From Exobasidium rhododendri (Eukaryota > Basidiomycota > Exobasidiomycetes > Exobasidiales > Exobasidiaceae): a stretch of 64,000 nt of DNA. The notes under the pieces were generated by a model. That model was not told where the DNA came from, made no database searches, and saw only the letters and a list, made by a program, of their open reading frames with translations. The translations under genes were made by a program, and so were the position numbers. This document shows, piece after piece, positions 1-9,040 of the stretch (positions are counted from its first letter, which is position 1; each line of letters starts with the position of its first letter). Where the stretch lies: the NCBI GenBank assembly GCA_026210745.1, contig CP110632.1:1983001-2047000 (forward strand). The letters run 5' to 3'.

Positions 1-67
1 TATCAAGGTGAGTACCTGTCGGAGGGCATTACAGAAGAGAAAGCACTGTTGCTGACGCAACAAGCGA

Positions 68-3000
68 ATGGCTTTCAGCAGTGATACACTCGATCACGGA
101 AGCTTCTTCGACTCGATTCAACGTCCCTACACACCGTCCTATAATTCCACCAGTGGATTTGACGGAGCGTTCAGCGACCAAGAGGACTACTGGAGTGGTG
201 CTGGGAGCCAATTAGACGGCGTAGACTTTGATTTCGGACTGGCCTTGACGAAAGGACAACACACGACCTCTTTCGACTACGATCCAGAGACTGCCGATCG
301 GTACAACAACCTAGAGGCAACACTATTGGCTGCTCAGTCCTTTTCGAATCATAGTTTTGGGGCTGGCAACCAAGAGCAGAGTCAGGAGAGTAAGAGTGCA
401 GCAAGAGAAGGGCAAACAGGGGCGCATTCCTTTCGAGAGTCTCAAAAACGGGTTTCGATTACAAGTCCCCTGCTGGGTGCTGCAAGCTCACCACCTCACA
501 CTCGAAATTCTTCCATCGAATCGAACTCTGCCATTCCGACGCCGGCGTTGGATCAAGAATTGAAGTGGATGCAATCACTAGGTCAACGAATGAGTCTGAG
601 GGAAGACGAGCCCTCCTACTCGCAGCTGCCGCCGCAACAACAACAACAACAGCAGCAGCAACAGCTGCCTCAACAGTACTATCAACCTCAGGCTTTGCAG
701 CCACACCAATCTGCGCTAGGAGGGGGCCACTCCTTTTTTGCGCCAGTATTCGAAGAGGATGGAGGAGCAGCGCAAGACGGACGAACAAATCAGCCTTTTC
801 CTTCATACACCTATTCTCAGCCACCTGGCCCGCGCTCCCAATTCGACCATCAGCAGCTGAGTAGCGGTGCCTCACAAGTACCAATCCTATCGATCAATGA
901 TACTGCCATGCCGGACGATGGATCCTCTTTGGGCCATAAGCAAGATGGTCGCAATTGGCATAATGCCAACAATTGGTATTCGGAGTCGGGCGACTACACC
1001 TCCATGAATGCATACACCAATCCAGGACAGACAAGCTTAGGCGAGATGGCTCCACCTCCTTCCAGCACACGATTTGATCCTTCTGCAGGAGAAGGGGCAC
1101 CTCATCCAGTCCGCAACGAGCCAAAACGTCAGGACAGCTATGATCCCATCCGGAAGTTCTTGCGACTGGATGTGGACATGGGATTTGTTTCGCAGCCGCA
1201 AGGTCAAGAGAATGAAGCAGCGTCTTCATCCTATCAAGGAATGGCGTCGAGAAAACGATCGAATTCTGACTTTGGTCCGTCCTACTTTGGTGCAAAGGAA
1301 GCAGATCTCGCCTCACCACCATTATTCACAGTTGTTCCAGGAGGAGTGTCAGACAAGACCCCCATTGCTTTGACTAGCGGAGTTGATTGGGTCACTGAAG
1401 CGGCAAGGCAGAGGAAAGCGCAACTTCAGCAACAGCATCAACAGCAGCAACAGCAAGCACCGATGCTGAACAGCCAAGACACTATCGTCTTGTCCATGCA
1501 GCAGCAGCAACACAACAACGGCCATAGTATGAATCCGAACCTACTGCAGCAACAGAGCCTGCAACAACACTACAACACGCAGCAGTCTCGATACGATCCT
1601 GCATCAGGGCCGATGCGACAGCGAGACGTCAATGGTATCAGAGGAGCAGCCGGACCCTATCACCACAGTCGAACATCGTCTTCGGGTGCGAGTAATGCCA
1701 CTCCTTGGACGCCACTCTCGCCGACAGTACCCAGTCCCAGTGTTGTGCCAGCTCCTCCACCAAGCTCATACCGCTATGCAGAGGGAAGTCATGGCAACAC
1801 CCCTACCTCTTCGACCAACAATGCAGGTGCGGTCCGATCCATGCGAAGGTCTCAGAGTGCTTCAAGACATCAAAGAGGAGCACAATCGGAAGATCTTTCA
1901 CAGCTGGCACGCTCTTCCAATCCTACTGAATTTCTGAATCGGATCACCGCACCGGATGGCAGTTTGGCTCCACCGAATTCTGTTGGATATCCAACGAGTG
2001 CAATTGGAACGCATTCAGGCACTTCGTCCTTGATGAACCCGTTCAGAACAAGCCACGATCGCCATTACTCGACCGCCTCCAATCGCAGTTCCAGTAGCTT
2101 AGGTTCCGGTGAAGATATGAACGCTGCTGGCATTTTCTCAGGCGATCAGCAGCAGCAGCAGCAGCAGCAAGGAAGCCTCTATCAACAGGGAGTTCGGGGG
2201 AATATGTCGTCATCTTCGTCAACATCTTCAATGTCTCGATATGGCACCCTTCGTACGCCGAGCAATAACGATCTACACCTCAGTACAGTGAAGCCGCCGA
2301 CGGGTGCCCGGATGTACTCACAGACTGCCTTGCCAACATACACAACCTTGACTGCGCCAGGAATGACAAACTCCATCATGGCTCCTTCGATGATCAACGA
2401 TGCACCTGTTGTTGATTCGATCAACTACCCAGTAGTGGCCCAAGTGACGACGAGTGCGACCCAAGCAGCAAGCGCAAGTCGGAGAAAGAATGAAGCCATT
2501 CACATCTGTCCTATCCCTGGCTGCGGGTCCACCTTTACTCGCAAATTCAATCTGAATGGTCACATTCGATCTCACACCGGCGCACGACCCTACGAATGCC
2601 AGGAACCTGGGTGCGGTAAATCCTTTGCAAGAAGTTTCGACCTGAGTAGGCACGAAAAGCTTCACGCTGGCATCAAGCCTCACAATTGTGAAAGTTGTGG
2701 GAAAGCCTTTGCAAGAGCAGACGCTTTGTCTAGGCATCTACGCAATGACGCTGGAAACGGTGGTTGCGCTGCTCGCTTCCAAGAAGGTGGCGAGGATGAG
2801 GATGATGAAGTGGAGGAGAGGCAGGAGGGTGACGAACGAGACGACCAAAGTGCATTGATCAATGCTGGCCCGACGCCTCGCTTCAGAAACGGCAGCAGTG
2901 CTAGTAGTTCGTTGGACAGTCAAGACGAGGTAGACAGGTCCGCCGTGGTGGACGATCGTAGCACCACCAACGATCACGACAAGAACAACTTTAACATGAA

Positions 3001-3118
3001 TAATAACGACAACAATAACAACAACAACAACAACAACAGCAGCAACAACAACACAAGTGATCGTAAGCCCAACCAAGCCGACAAACGACAACGGCGATTC
3101 AAGGGTTACGTACTCTGA
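68..3118 (+). CDS. CRZ1: Crz1-like C2H2 zinc-finger transcription factor
   Basis: Single-exon 1016-residue protein. The first 810 residues are low-complexity (Ser, Gln and Asn rich, several CAG/CAA-coded glutamine runs). Three zinc fingers follow at about 813-905: two classical C-x4-C-x12-H-x3-H fingers, then a C-x2-C finger whose last ligand is probably the Cys of an NGGC segment, the unusual arrangement known from yeast Crz1. The FARxxD..RHE and FARxDAL.RH signatures also fit Crz1. Residues 272-277 read PILSIN, which fits the calcineurin-docking PxIxIT consensus and resembles the PIISIQ site of yeast Crz1. Role inferred from the family: a nuclear activator of Ca2+/calcineurin stress genes, controlled by dephosphorylation. 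The tail is acidic, then poly-Asn. The ATG lies near the window edge; a donor-like AAG/GTGAGT at about 5-13 and an acceptor-like CAAG at 61-64 could mark an intron just upstream, so an extended start is possible. Confidence 0.72.
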   Translation: MAFSSDTLDHGSFFDSIQRPYTPSYNSTSGFDGAFSDQEDYWSGAGSQLDGVDFDFGLALTKGQHTTSFDYDPETADRYNNLEATLLAAQSFSNHSFGAGNQEQSQESKSAAREGQTGAHSFRESQKRVSITSPLLGAASSPPHTRNSSIESNSAIPTPALDQELKWMQSLGQRMSLREDEPSYSQLPPQQQQQQQQQQLPQQYYQPQALQPHQSALGGGHSFFAPVFEEDGGAAQDGRTNQPFPSYTYSQPPGPRSQFDHQQLSSGASQVPILSINDTAMPDDGSSLGHKQDGRNWHNANNWYSESGDYTSMNAYTNPGQTSLGEMAPPPSSTRFDPSAGEGAPHPVRNEPKRQDSYDPIRKFLRLDVDMGFVSQPQGQENEAASSSYQGMASRKRSNSDFGPSYFGAKEADLASPPLFTVVPGGVSDKTPIALTSGVDWVTEAARQRKAQLQQQHQQQQQQAPMLNSQDTIVLSMQQQQHNNGHSMNPNLLQQQSLQQHYNTQQSRYDPASGPMRQRDVNGIRGAAGPYHHSRTSSSGASNATPWTPLSPTVPSPSVVPAPPPSSYRYAEGSHGNTPTSSTNNAGAVRSMRRSQSASRHQRGAQSEDLSQLARSSNPTEFLNRITAPDGSLAPPNSVGYPTSAIGTHSGTSSLMNPFRTSHDRHYSTASNRSSSSLGSGEDMNAAGIFSGDQQQQQQQQGSLYQQGVRGNMSSSSSTSSMSRYGTLRTPSNNDLHLSTVKPPTGARMYSQTALPTYTTLTAPGMTNSIMAPSMINDAPVVDSINYPVVAQVTTSATQAASASRRKNEAIHICPIPGCGSTFTRKFNLNGHIRSHTGARPYECQEPGCGKSFARSFDLSRHEKLHAGIKPHNCESCGKAFARADALSRHLRNDAGNGGCAARFQEGGEDEDDEVEERQEGDERDDQSALINAGPTPRFRNGSSASSSLDSQDEVDRSAVVDDRSTTNDHDKNNFNMNNNDNNNNNNNNNSSNNNTSDRKPNQADKRQRRFKGYVL
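634..663 (+). repeat. CAA/CAG trinucleotide run in CRZ1
   Basis: In-frame CAA and CAG codons give a polyglutamine tract. Similar tracts lie near 1420-1460 and 2147-2170 of the same gene, and an AAC run near 3009-3053 gives poly-Asn. Likely length-variable between strains. Confidence 0.8.
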
Positions 3119-4023
3119 AGCAAGACTGTACTCCACTAATACCCCTCTCTCTCTCTTCCTACTCTGCTCCGTTCTCACTTCTCCTTCGCTGCTGTCTCTC
3201 TCCTTTCCGCTCTCCTGCTTTCTGTTCTCTACTTTTCTTGCCTCCTTCTAGATCGCTTGTCTAGACTTGGCGCTTGCCCTTCGCTCACACACGAAGCAAG
3301 GGCTCTCAGCAGTCGGACATACACTGTACTACCTTTCAACATCTTCTTCTCCGCTTTTCTCTGCTCTCTAATTCGTTTGCGCTCTTACTTCTTCATCTGC
3401 GCAATCTTGGCTCCTTCATTGCTCTAATTGCAATACGCACCACTGAAAACAATACATTCACGAAGTTTAACATATGCTACATCAACCTGTGACGAAAGGA
3501 TAGTGCTGTTCCCTGGGGGGTGAGTGAATGAATCCCGTTCATGGCCATTGTCCCGCAAAGACCGGTGCAATGCAAAAATGTCTCTCTGGGCCTATTTCCA
3601 AAAGACGGTCTAAATCCTTCAACGCCCTACACGCGATGGACACTGCAACAAGATCGGAAAGCGAATAATATACTTAGATTAAAGTGCACCTTCCAAATCA
3701 ACACAAAACATAGTACTCAACCGAGTGGGACCAGATAAACACTTTTTACATCTTGTAAGAGTGGAGGATCAATTTTATTTTTGCGGGGCAGAACAAATGT
3801 CGATTAGCAATCGCCGCCGTGGTAACAAGGGAAGCGCAACTCTAAAAAAAAAAAGGTACAGTGTAGACTACTACTGTACACTCTTGACCAGTCAGATCTT
3901 CCCCCGTCTTGACTATCCAGAGCAGCAGCCACTCCTTCTTCTCTTCTCTCTTTCTATCACTCTCTCGCTCTTATTTCCCTTCCTCTTTTCTTACTTAACC
4001 ACAATCAGTGGAGTCCTGCATCA
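3119..4023. other. Intergenic: CRZ1 3' region and CAT promoter
   Basis: About 900 bp. The first 300 bp are very rich in C and T on the plus strand (probable CRZ1 3' UTR); another CT-rich block at about 3900-4000 sits just before the next start codon and looks like a fungal core promoter/leader. Open frames here are short and show no recognisable domain. I see no RNA gene. Confidence 0.5.
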
Positions 4024-6762
4024 ATGACACCCGGAGCGATCAAATCGGAAGCTGACAGGCCGCAAGTTCATCGAGAAGCCAATCAAGAACACCAAGGGAT
4101 TGACTCTCGAAAAGCATTCAATGCAGCAACGGTCGAATTGAATTCAAAAGGACTAGGGAACAATGATGATGGAAAGAAGGAGAATAATGCTGGCTCAAAA
4201 GAAGGAATCGGAGGTGGTAAGACTTTTGCAAGACAGCATGAGTTGCCAAAATTGCCCATCCCAAAATTGGAAGACAGTTGTGCAAAATATCTAACTTCCT
4301 TGCAACCTCTACAAAGCGAAGAAGACCATGAAAAGACGAAAGGGGTGGTTGAAGCATTCTTGAAGGTGAGAGAAAACACTGTCGATCGTGGTTCAGAGGA
4401 TGTGGATGAGCAGGCTATGTCCTGACACTTCTTTTTTCCTTACACACCAGAATGAGGGACCAAAGTTACAAGCCGAGCTACAGTCGTATGCTAGCGACAA
4501 AGCTTCGTACATTGAGCAGTGGTGGGATGGTGAGCAGGCGTCTGATACATTCTCGAGAGAGGAGGTCCATGTACTAACCGAGATCCCGTCTAATGACCAC
4601 CTTCTGTAGAGAGCTACTTGAGCGCAGACGACTCGGTAGTGCTCAACTTGAACCCCTTTTTCATCCTCGAGGACGATCCTACTCCTTCTCGAGGACATCA
4701 GTTGATGAGAACAGCCAATCTAATCCTGGCCAGTCTAGCATTCGTACACGATTTAAGGACTGGTGTGCTTGATGTCGACACTGTGCGAGGGAGTGAGTGT
4801 CTGTGACAGGAGAATGAGACAGACTGGAAGGTGAATGGCTGATCTTTCTCTAACAGCACCACTGGACATGTTCCAGTACACTCGCCTGTTTGGGACCGCA
4901 CGTATTCCCACTCCAGATGGCTGTCGGATGGAGTCAGCTACTTCGTCAAAGCACGTTGTGGTCATGAGGAGGGGCCAGATGTACTGGTGAGTCGACTGGC
5001 ATTACCCCTCCCCCTGTAACTCGATCACACTGGAGCTCACTAAATCGTTGCTCAACCGAGCACAGGTTCGACGTTCTGGACGATAAGCACAGGATCTTGC
5101 TGACGGAGAGAGCATTGCTGGGCAATCTACAGGCCATTGTCAATGATGCTGACAAGACCGATCAGAGTCTAGTAGCCGAGACAGCCATTGGAATATTATC
5201 GACGGAAAAGAGGAAGACCTGGTCTCATCTTCGGGACGTTCTCAAATCGAATGAATACAACGGCAAGTGCCTGGAGGTGATTGATTCTGCTCTGTTTGTC
5301 GTTTGCATGGATGACGCAGAGCCGGAAGATGCAGCTCAGCTGGCCAACAACATGCTTTGTGGCACGTATCAGCTACACGACGGAATTCAGAAGGGTACTT
5401 GCACGAATCGATGGTATGACAAGCTACAGATCATCGTTTGTGCTAACGGAGCGGCAGGCATCAATTTTGAACACACTGGCGTCGATGGTCACACCGTCCT
5501 GCGATACGTCGCTGATGTGTACACCGAGCTGATCATGCGTTTTGCGAAGGTGTGTCATAATCCGTCGCAAAGAGAGATCTCTCTCCTCACATCAGCGACT
5601 GACCTGCAATCACCCCTTTCTTTCCCTCCAGTCTATCCACAGCGCCACAAAGAGTCTCTTTCATGCTACAACGAGCCCATATGCCAAGGGAGCAGGAAAG
5701 AAGGCCGATGAGAAGGAGGACCTTGAGATAGCGCAAAGTGTAGCTAGAGACACTGCCCCGAAGAAGCTGGAATGGTCACTTAATCAGGAGTTGAGCGACG
5801 CCATCCGATTCGGAGAGACTCGTCTATCCGATTTGATCTGCCAGAATGAGTGTCAAGTGCTAGAGTTCAACGACTACGGCAAGAATTTCATCACAAGGCA
5901 CAAGTTCTCACCGGATGCGTTTGTTCAGATGGCATTCCAGGCGGCATACTACAGGCTATATGGTCGCTGTGAGACGACGTACGAACCTGCCATGACAAAG
6001 GCTTTCTTGCATGGTAGAACGGAAGCCATTCGAACGGTCCAGCCTTCTTCCTTGGCTTTCGTCCAAGCATACACCTCGAACGACAAAAAGATCACAGATC
6101 AGGAAAAGATTGCAAAGCTGCGCAAGGCCTGTGAAGGTCACACAAAGCTAAGTAGAGCCTGTGCCGGTGGAAACGGATTTGATCGACATCTGTATGCTCT
6201 GAATTGCATCACCAAGCAATTAATGACGCAGGGCAAACTGGAAGAAGGACTGCCAGCGCTGTTCAGAGATCAGGGCTACGCCACCATCAACCACACAGTC
6301 CTGAGTACAAGTAACTGTGGAAATCCAGCTCTGCGATTGTTCGGATTCGGTCCTGTTGCTGCTGATGGATTCGGATTAGGCTACATCATCAAGGATGATG
6401 CGCTATCGATCTGTGCTGCCTCCAAACACCTGCAGACTAGTCGATTCCTGGACACGTTGAGCAAGTACTTGAAGGACATGCAGGAAATGCTCATCGCAAG
6501 CTATAAATCGGCCAACGCTCGAACCCAACAGACATTCATCGATCACCAGGGTCGAGAATGCGACATTCGAACGGGTATACCGATTGGAAGTAACCAACAC
6601 ATCAGCAACGGGTACGATTTAGGTGAAGACGAAGGAAGTAACATGTACAGCTTCTACGGTGGTGGGTCAAACCAGACGAAAGAGGCAGGAAGAAAGACCG
6701 ATTCTAGGAATAGTCGCATTGCTGGAGTCGGTAGAATGCTTCTTCATAACGAGTACGCTTAG
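4024..6762 (+). CDS. Carnitine O-acetyltransferase family enzyme
   Basis: Predicted exons 4024-4365, 4451-4529, 4610-4792, 4857-4986, 5066-5549 and 5632-6762 join in frame to 782 residues. Carnitine/choline acyltransferase marks: the N-terminal LPKLPIPKLEDSC-type block, FNxxFF-like segments, the catalytic His (about residue 381) in NFEHTGVDG, and the STS carnitine-binding motif in LSTSNCGNP followed by a GFGPVAADGFG block. The enzyme moves acetyl groups between CoA and carnitine, feeding acetyl units between peroxisome, cytosol and mitochondria during growth on fatty acids, acetate or ethanol. There is no clear mitochondrial presequence and the C terminus (HNEYA) is not a PTS1 signal, so a cytosolic YAT1/YAT2-like form is the best guess. 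About 80 polar residues precede the conserved domain. Which of CAT2, YAT1 or YAT2 it corresponds to cannot be decided by eye. Confidence 0.88.
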
Positions 6763-6895
6763 GTGTTTTGTGTATGTCTCCGGAACCCCATCCCTCCTCG
6801 CCCTTCTCTCCGCGCCTGTCATAACTAGCATACTAGCTGTCATTGATGATGTTCATTTTGTTACAAGATTTTAACCGTGCGGGTGCGTGGGACTT

Positions 6896-7802
6896 TTACA
6901 TACCACCTTGCAATATCCTCTGTGCCACGCGCTCTTTGAGGTTAGAATATGCATTCATGATGGTCTGTTCGTTGATCTGTAGCTCTGTAACGTCGGGCCG
7001 TGGCCTCGAGACCCGAGATGAAATCGTAGTAGCATCCGTCTCCAGGATGATGCTGAGAGATAGACGAAGAAGAAACGCGGATTTTCTTGTTAGAGCGTGG
7101 AGAGCGGTGCGAGAAGATGAAGCATTGTCACTACTCACCCATCATCCACTGTTTCATCCACTGCCAAACTGATCAGATCCAAATTCTCTAAAATCGCCCT
7201 TTTCTCCATCTGACCAGATTGCAATAGAAGCGTGATACTATCATAAAGTGAGTTGAGCAAGCTAGAGAGCATCAATTCATTCTCTATTGACGGTCCTACG
7301 ACGTAAAGTATGCAATCGAGCGAAGACTTGAAGAGGATGAGATGTGAGTCGTATAGAATAATATCCCCTGTGAACAATACAGTGAATTCATACGAAGAGA
7401 ATAATCAGGACTTTCTCTCCCCGCTATCGAAACATCACCACCAGGTGTCACTCTCTGTCCTTGTGAGATAGAAGGAAATACCCACCTGAAGCCTTTCTCG
7501 TCTTTTCCCAAATCGCCTTCTCGAAGCTTCGCTGTTCCTTGTACGTGTGGAAAGGATTCTTTGCGTTGAGTTGTGGAGGTGTAAGAGCTGTGTGGGCATG
7601 GTTGGTTGGGATCGCTGCTGATGCATGAGGTGCTTGACAATATTTTGCTACTAGTCGATTACCATCGGAGTCCAGGAGCAACACTGCGAGTTTCGAATAA
7701 AAAAAACGCACTTGTATGTCAGTCTACTACAATGTGACGTCTTCCTCCTCTTGCACAACGTCACTGACCCGCTGTGGTGGTATAGAGCGTTAGATTCGAC
7801 AT
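6896..7802 (-). CDS. RET3: Coatomer (COPI) zeta subunit
   Basis: Four exons, complement of 6896-7052, 7139-7367, 7486-7683 and 7769-7802, giving 205 residues. The protein starts MSNLTLYTTTAVLLLDSDG, a close match to the start of zeta-COP, and continues with the longin-like fold: the NRLVAKY strand, KSSLDCILYVVGPSIENEL, and LAVDETVDDGIILETD. The family is usually 175-200 residues; the modest excess is a Pro/Asn-rich loop after NRLVAKY. Zeta-COP is the small subunit pairing with gamma-COP in the coat of Golgi-to-ER retrograde vesicles. The first exon is only 34 bp, which is why no single open frame shows the whole gene. Divergently arranged with BET5, about 250 bp between start codons. Confidence 0.9.
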
Positions 7803-8051
7803 GGACAAAGTACGCGGTGTGTGAGTGTGTGTGCGCTTCTTGAACGAGAAGAGAGTGAGAGTGTTGGGAAGTGCTAACAGCGAGTCGAGGCAGACCGATC
7901 TCATCTTAACGTCAGTCGCGTGGCCCACAGATGGACCAAGCGCGGCAGGCACACACTTACACACTAAGTCCAACAAATGAGGTGAAATCTCGAATGGAGA
8001 AGCTTATTCTGTTCATCTGAACGCTACGATCAGCGTCAAGCAAGCCACATA
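7803..8051. promoter_or_regulatory. Bidirectional promoter between RET3 and BET5
   Basis: A gap of 249 bp separates the two divergent start codons, so one short region must drive both an ER-Golgi coat gene and an ER-Golgi tether gene. It has a (GT)n-like stretch next to RET3. No specific factor site can be assigned by eye. Confidence 0.5.
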
Positions 8052-8927
8052 ATGACCTCCTCAACGGGTCAGCCGAGGGTGAGTGGTGCTCGAAAAAATT
8101 ATTGTAACGATGGAGAAGGATATGGCCTTGCTGACAGCGTTATGCTTTATGATCTTCAGGTCTGGTCGCTTTGGATCTATGACCGACACTGCTCCCTCTT
8201 GTTTCACGCCGACTGGTCTGCTTTGCACAATCGTGGACTTCCATCTTCCACATCATCAGCTGCTTCCACACTCTCCTTATCAGAGCAATCCAAGCTGGTA
8301 TATGGCGTTGTCTTCTCTCTACGGAACATGACTCGCAAATTCAGTCCATTGAGTCAGACCTCCACTAATGGTGACGTTACAACAACAGTAGCAACTCCAC
8401 CCTCCTCGTCAACTTCTTCTTCTAGCAGGGAGACATTCCACAGCTTCAACACTTCAACATATACCCTGTCTCACTTACAAACGCCTACAAACTATACTTT
8501 TATCATGCTCACAGATCCTATAGCACCTCCGACACGAAGAGCGCCTTCTGCCTCTACTACATCCTCGTCCACCTTCTCTGGAGGTGGTGGGATTCCAGCT
8601 ACGGGGGGGATGTCCACGACGGGTGTGCTATCGCAAATTGCTAGGGGCCCTTGGGTAGATTTTGTTGCTAGAAATCCAGGCTGTACCACATTGGAGAGAA
8701 CAAACGACGACGATGACGAGGAGGGCGATAGCGACGAAGTCAAGAGCGAGGAAGAAGGGGGAAAGGTGAGCATTGAAAAGACAAGGCAAGATCGTCAAAA
8801 GGCGAGACAAAAGGAATTAGACAAGCAAAGGATGACAGGCATGGGAAAGAGCATCGATAGCGAGGCTTTTCGAGGAGCCGTCGAGGCAGTCCTCGCACAC
8901 AATAAGCTCAGAGCGCCACGCATGTAA
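8052..8927 (+). CDS. BET5: TRAPP complex subunit Bet5 (TRAPPC1)
   Basis: Two exons, 8052-8078 and 8160-8927, 264 residues. The 81-bp intron has no stop and is a multiple of three, so an unspliced frame looks longer; removing it places VWSLWIYDRHCSLLFH at the N terminus, as in Bet5. Other family marks are KLVYGVVFSLRNM and the strand pair STYTLSHLQTPTNYTFIMLTDP. Bet5 is a longin-type core subunit of TRAPP, the exchange factor for Ypt1/Rab1 in ER-Golgi and autophagy transport. The usual length is about 150-180 residues. Here a Ser/Thr-rich loop, a Gly-rich segment and an acidic-then-basic linker near the C terminus enlarge it, while the closing helix (SEAFRGAVEAVLAHN) is kept. Confidence 0.85.
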   Translation: MTSSTGQPRVSGARKNYCNDGEGYGLADSVMLYDLQVWSLWIYDRHCSLLFHADWSALHNRGLPSSTSSAASTLSLSEQSKLVYGVVFSLRNMTRKFSPLSQTSTNGDVTTTVATPPSSSTSSSSRETFHSFNTSTYTLSHLQTPTNYTFIMLTDPIAPPTRRAPSASTTSSSTFSGGGGIPATGGMSTTGVLSQIARGPWVDFVARNPGCTTLERTNDDDDEEGDSDEVKSEEEGGKVSIEKTRQDRQKARQKELDKQRMTGMGKSIDSEAFRGAVEAVLAHNKLRAPRM

Positions 8928-9040
8928 TTGTACTTTGGCGCATTTTCATGGTATTACATGCGAAGAGGAGGGAAGGGTTGGGGTATCATGTCGACTCTAG
9001 AGGCAATTCCGTACTATACAATCGCAATGTTAAACCTCAA

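Noticed and set aside
4083-4379. Minus-strand frames opposite the carnitine acetyltransferase and other genes
   Set aside because: These are frame shadows of the real genes on the other strand.
8079-8159. In-frame segment read as coding in BET5
   Set aside because: It has splice donor and acceptor ends and removing it restores the conserved N terminus, so I treat it as an intron.
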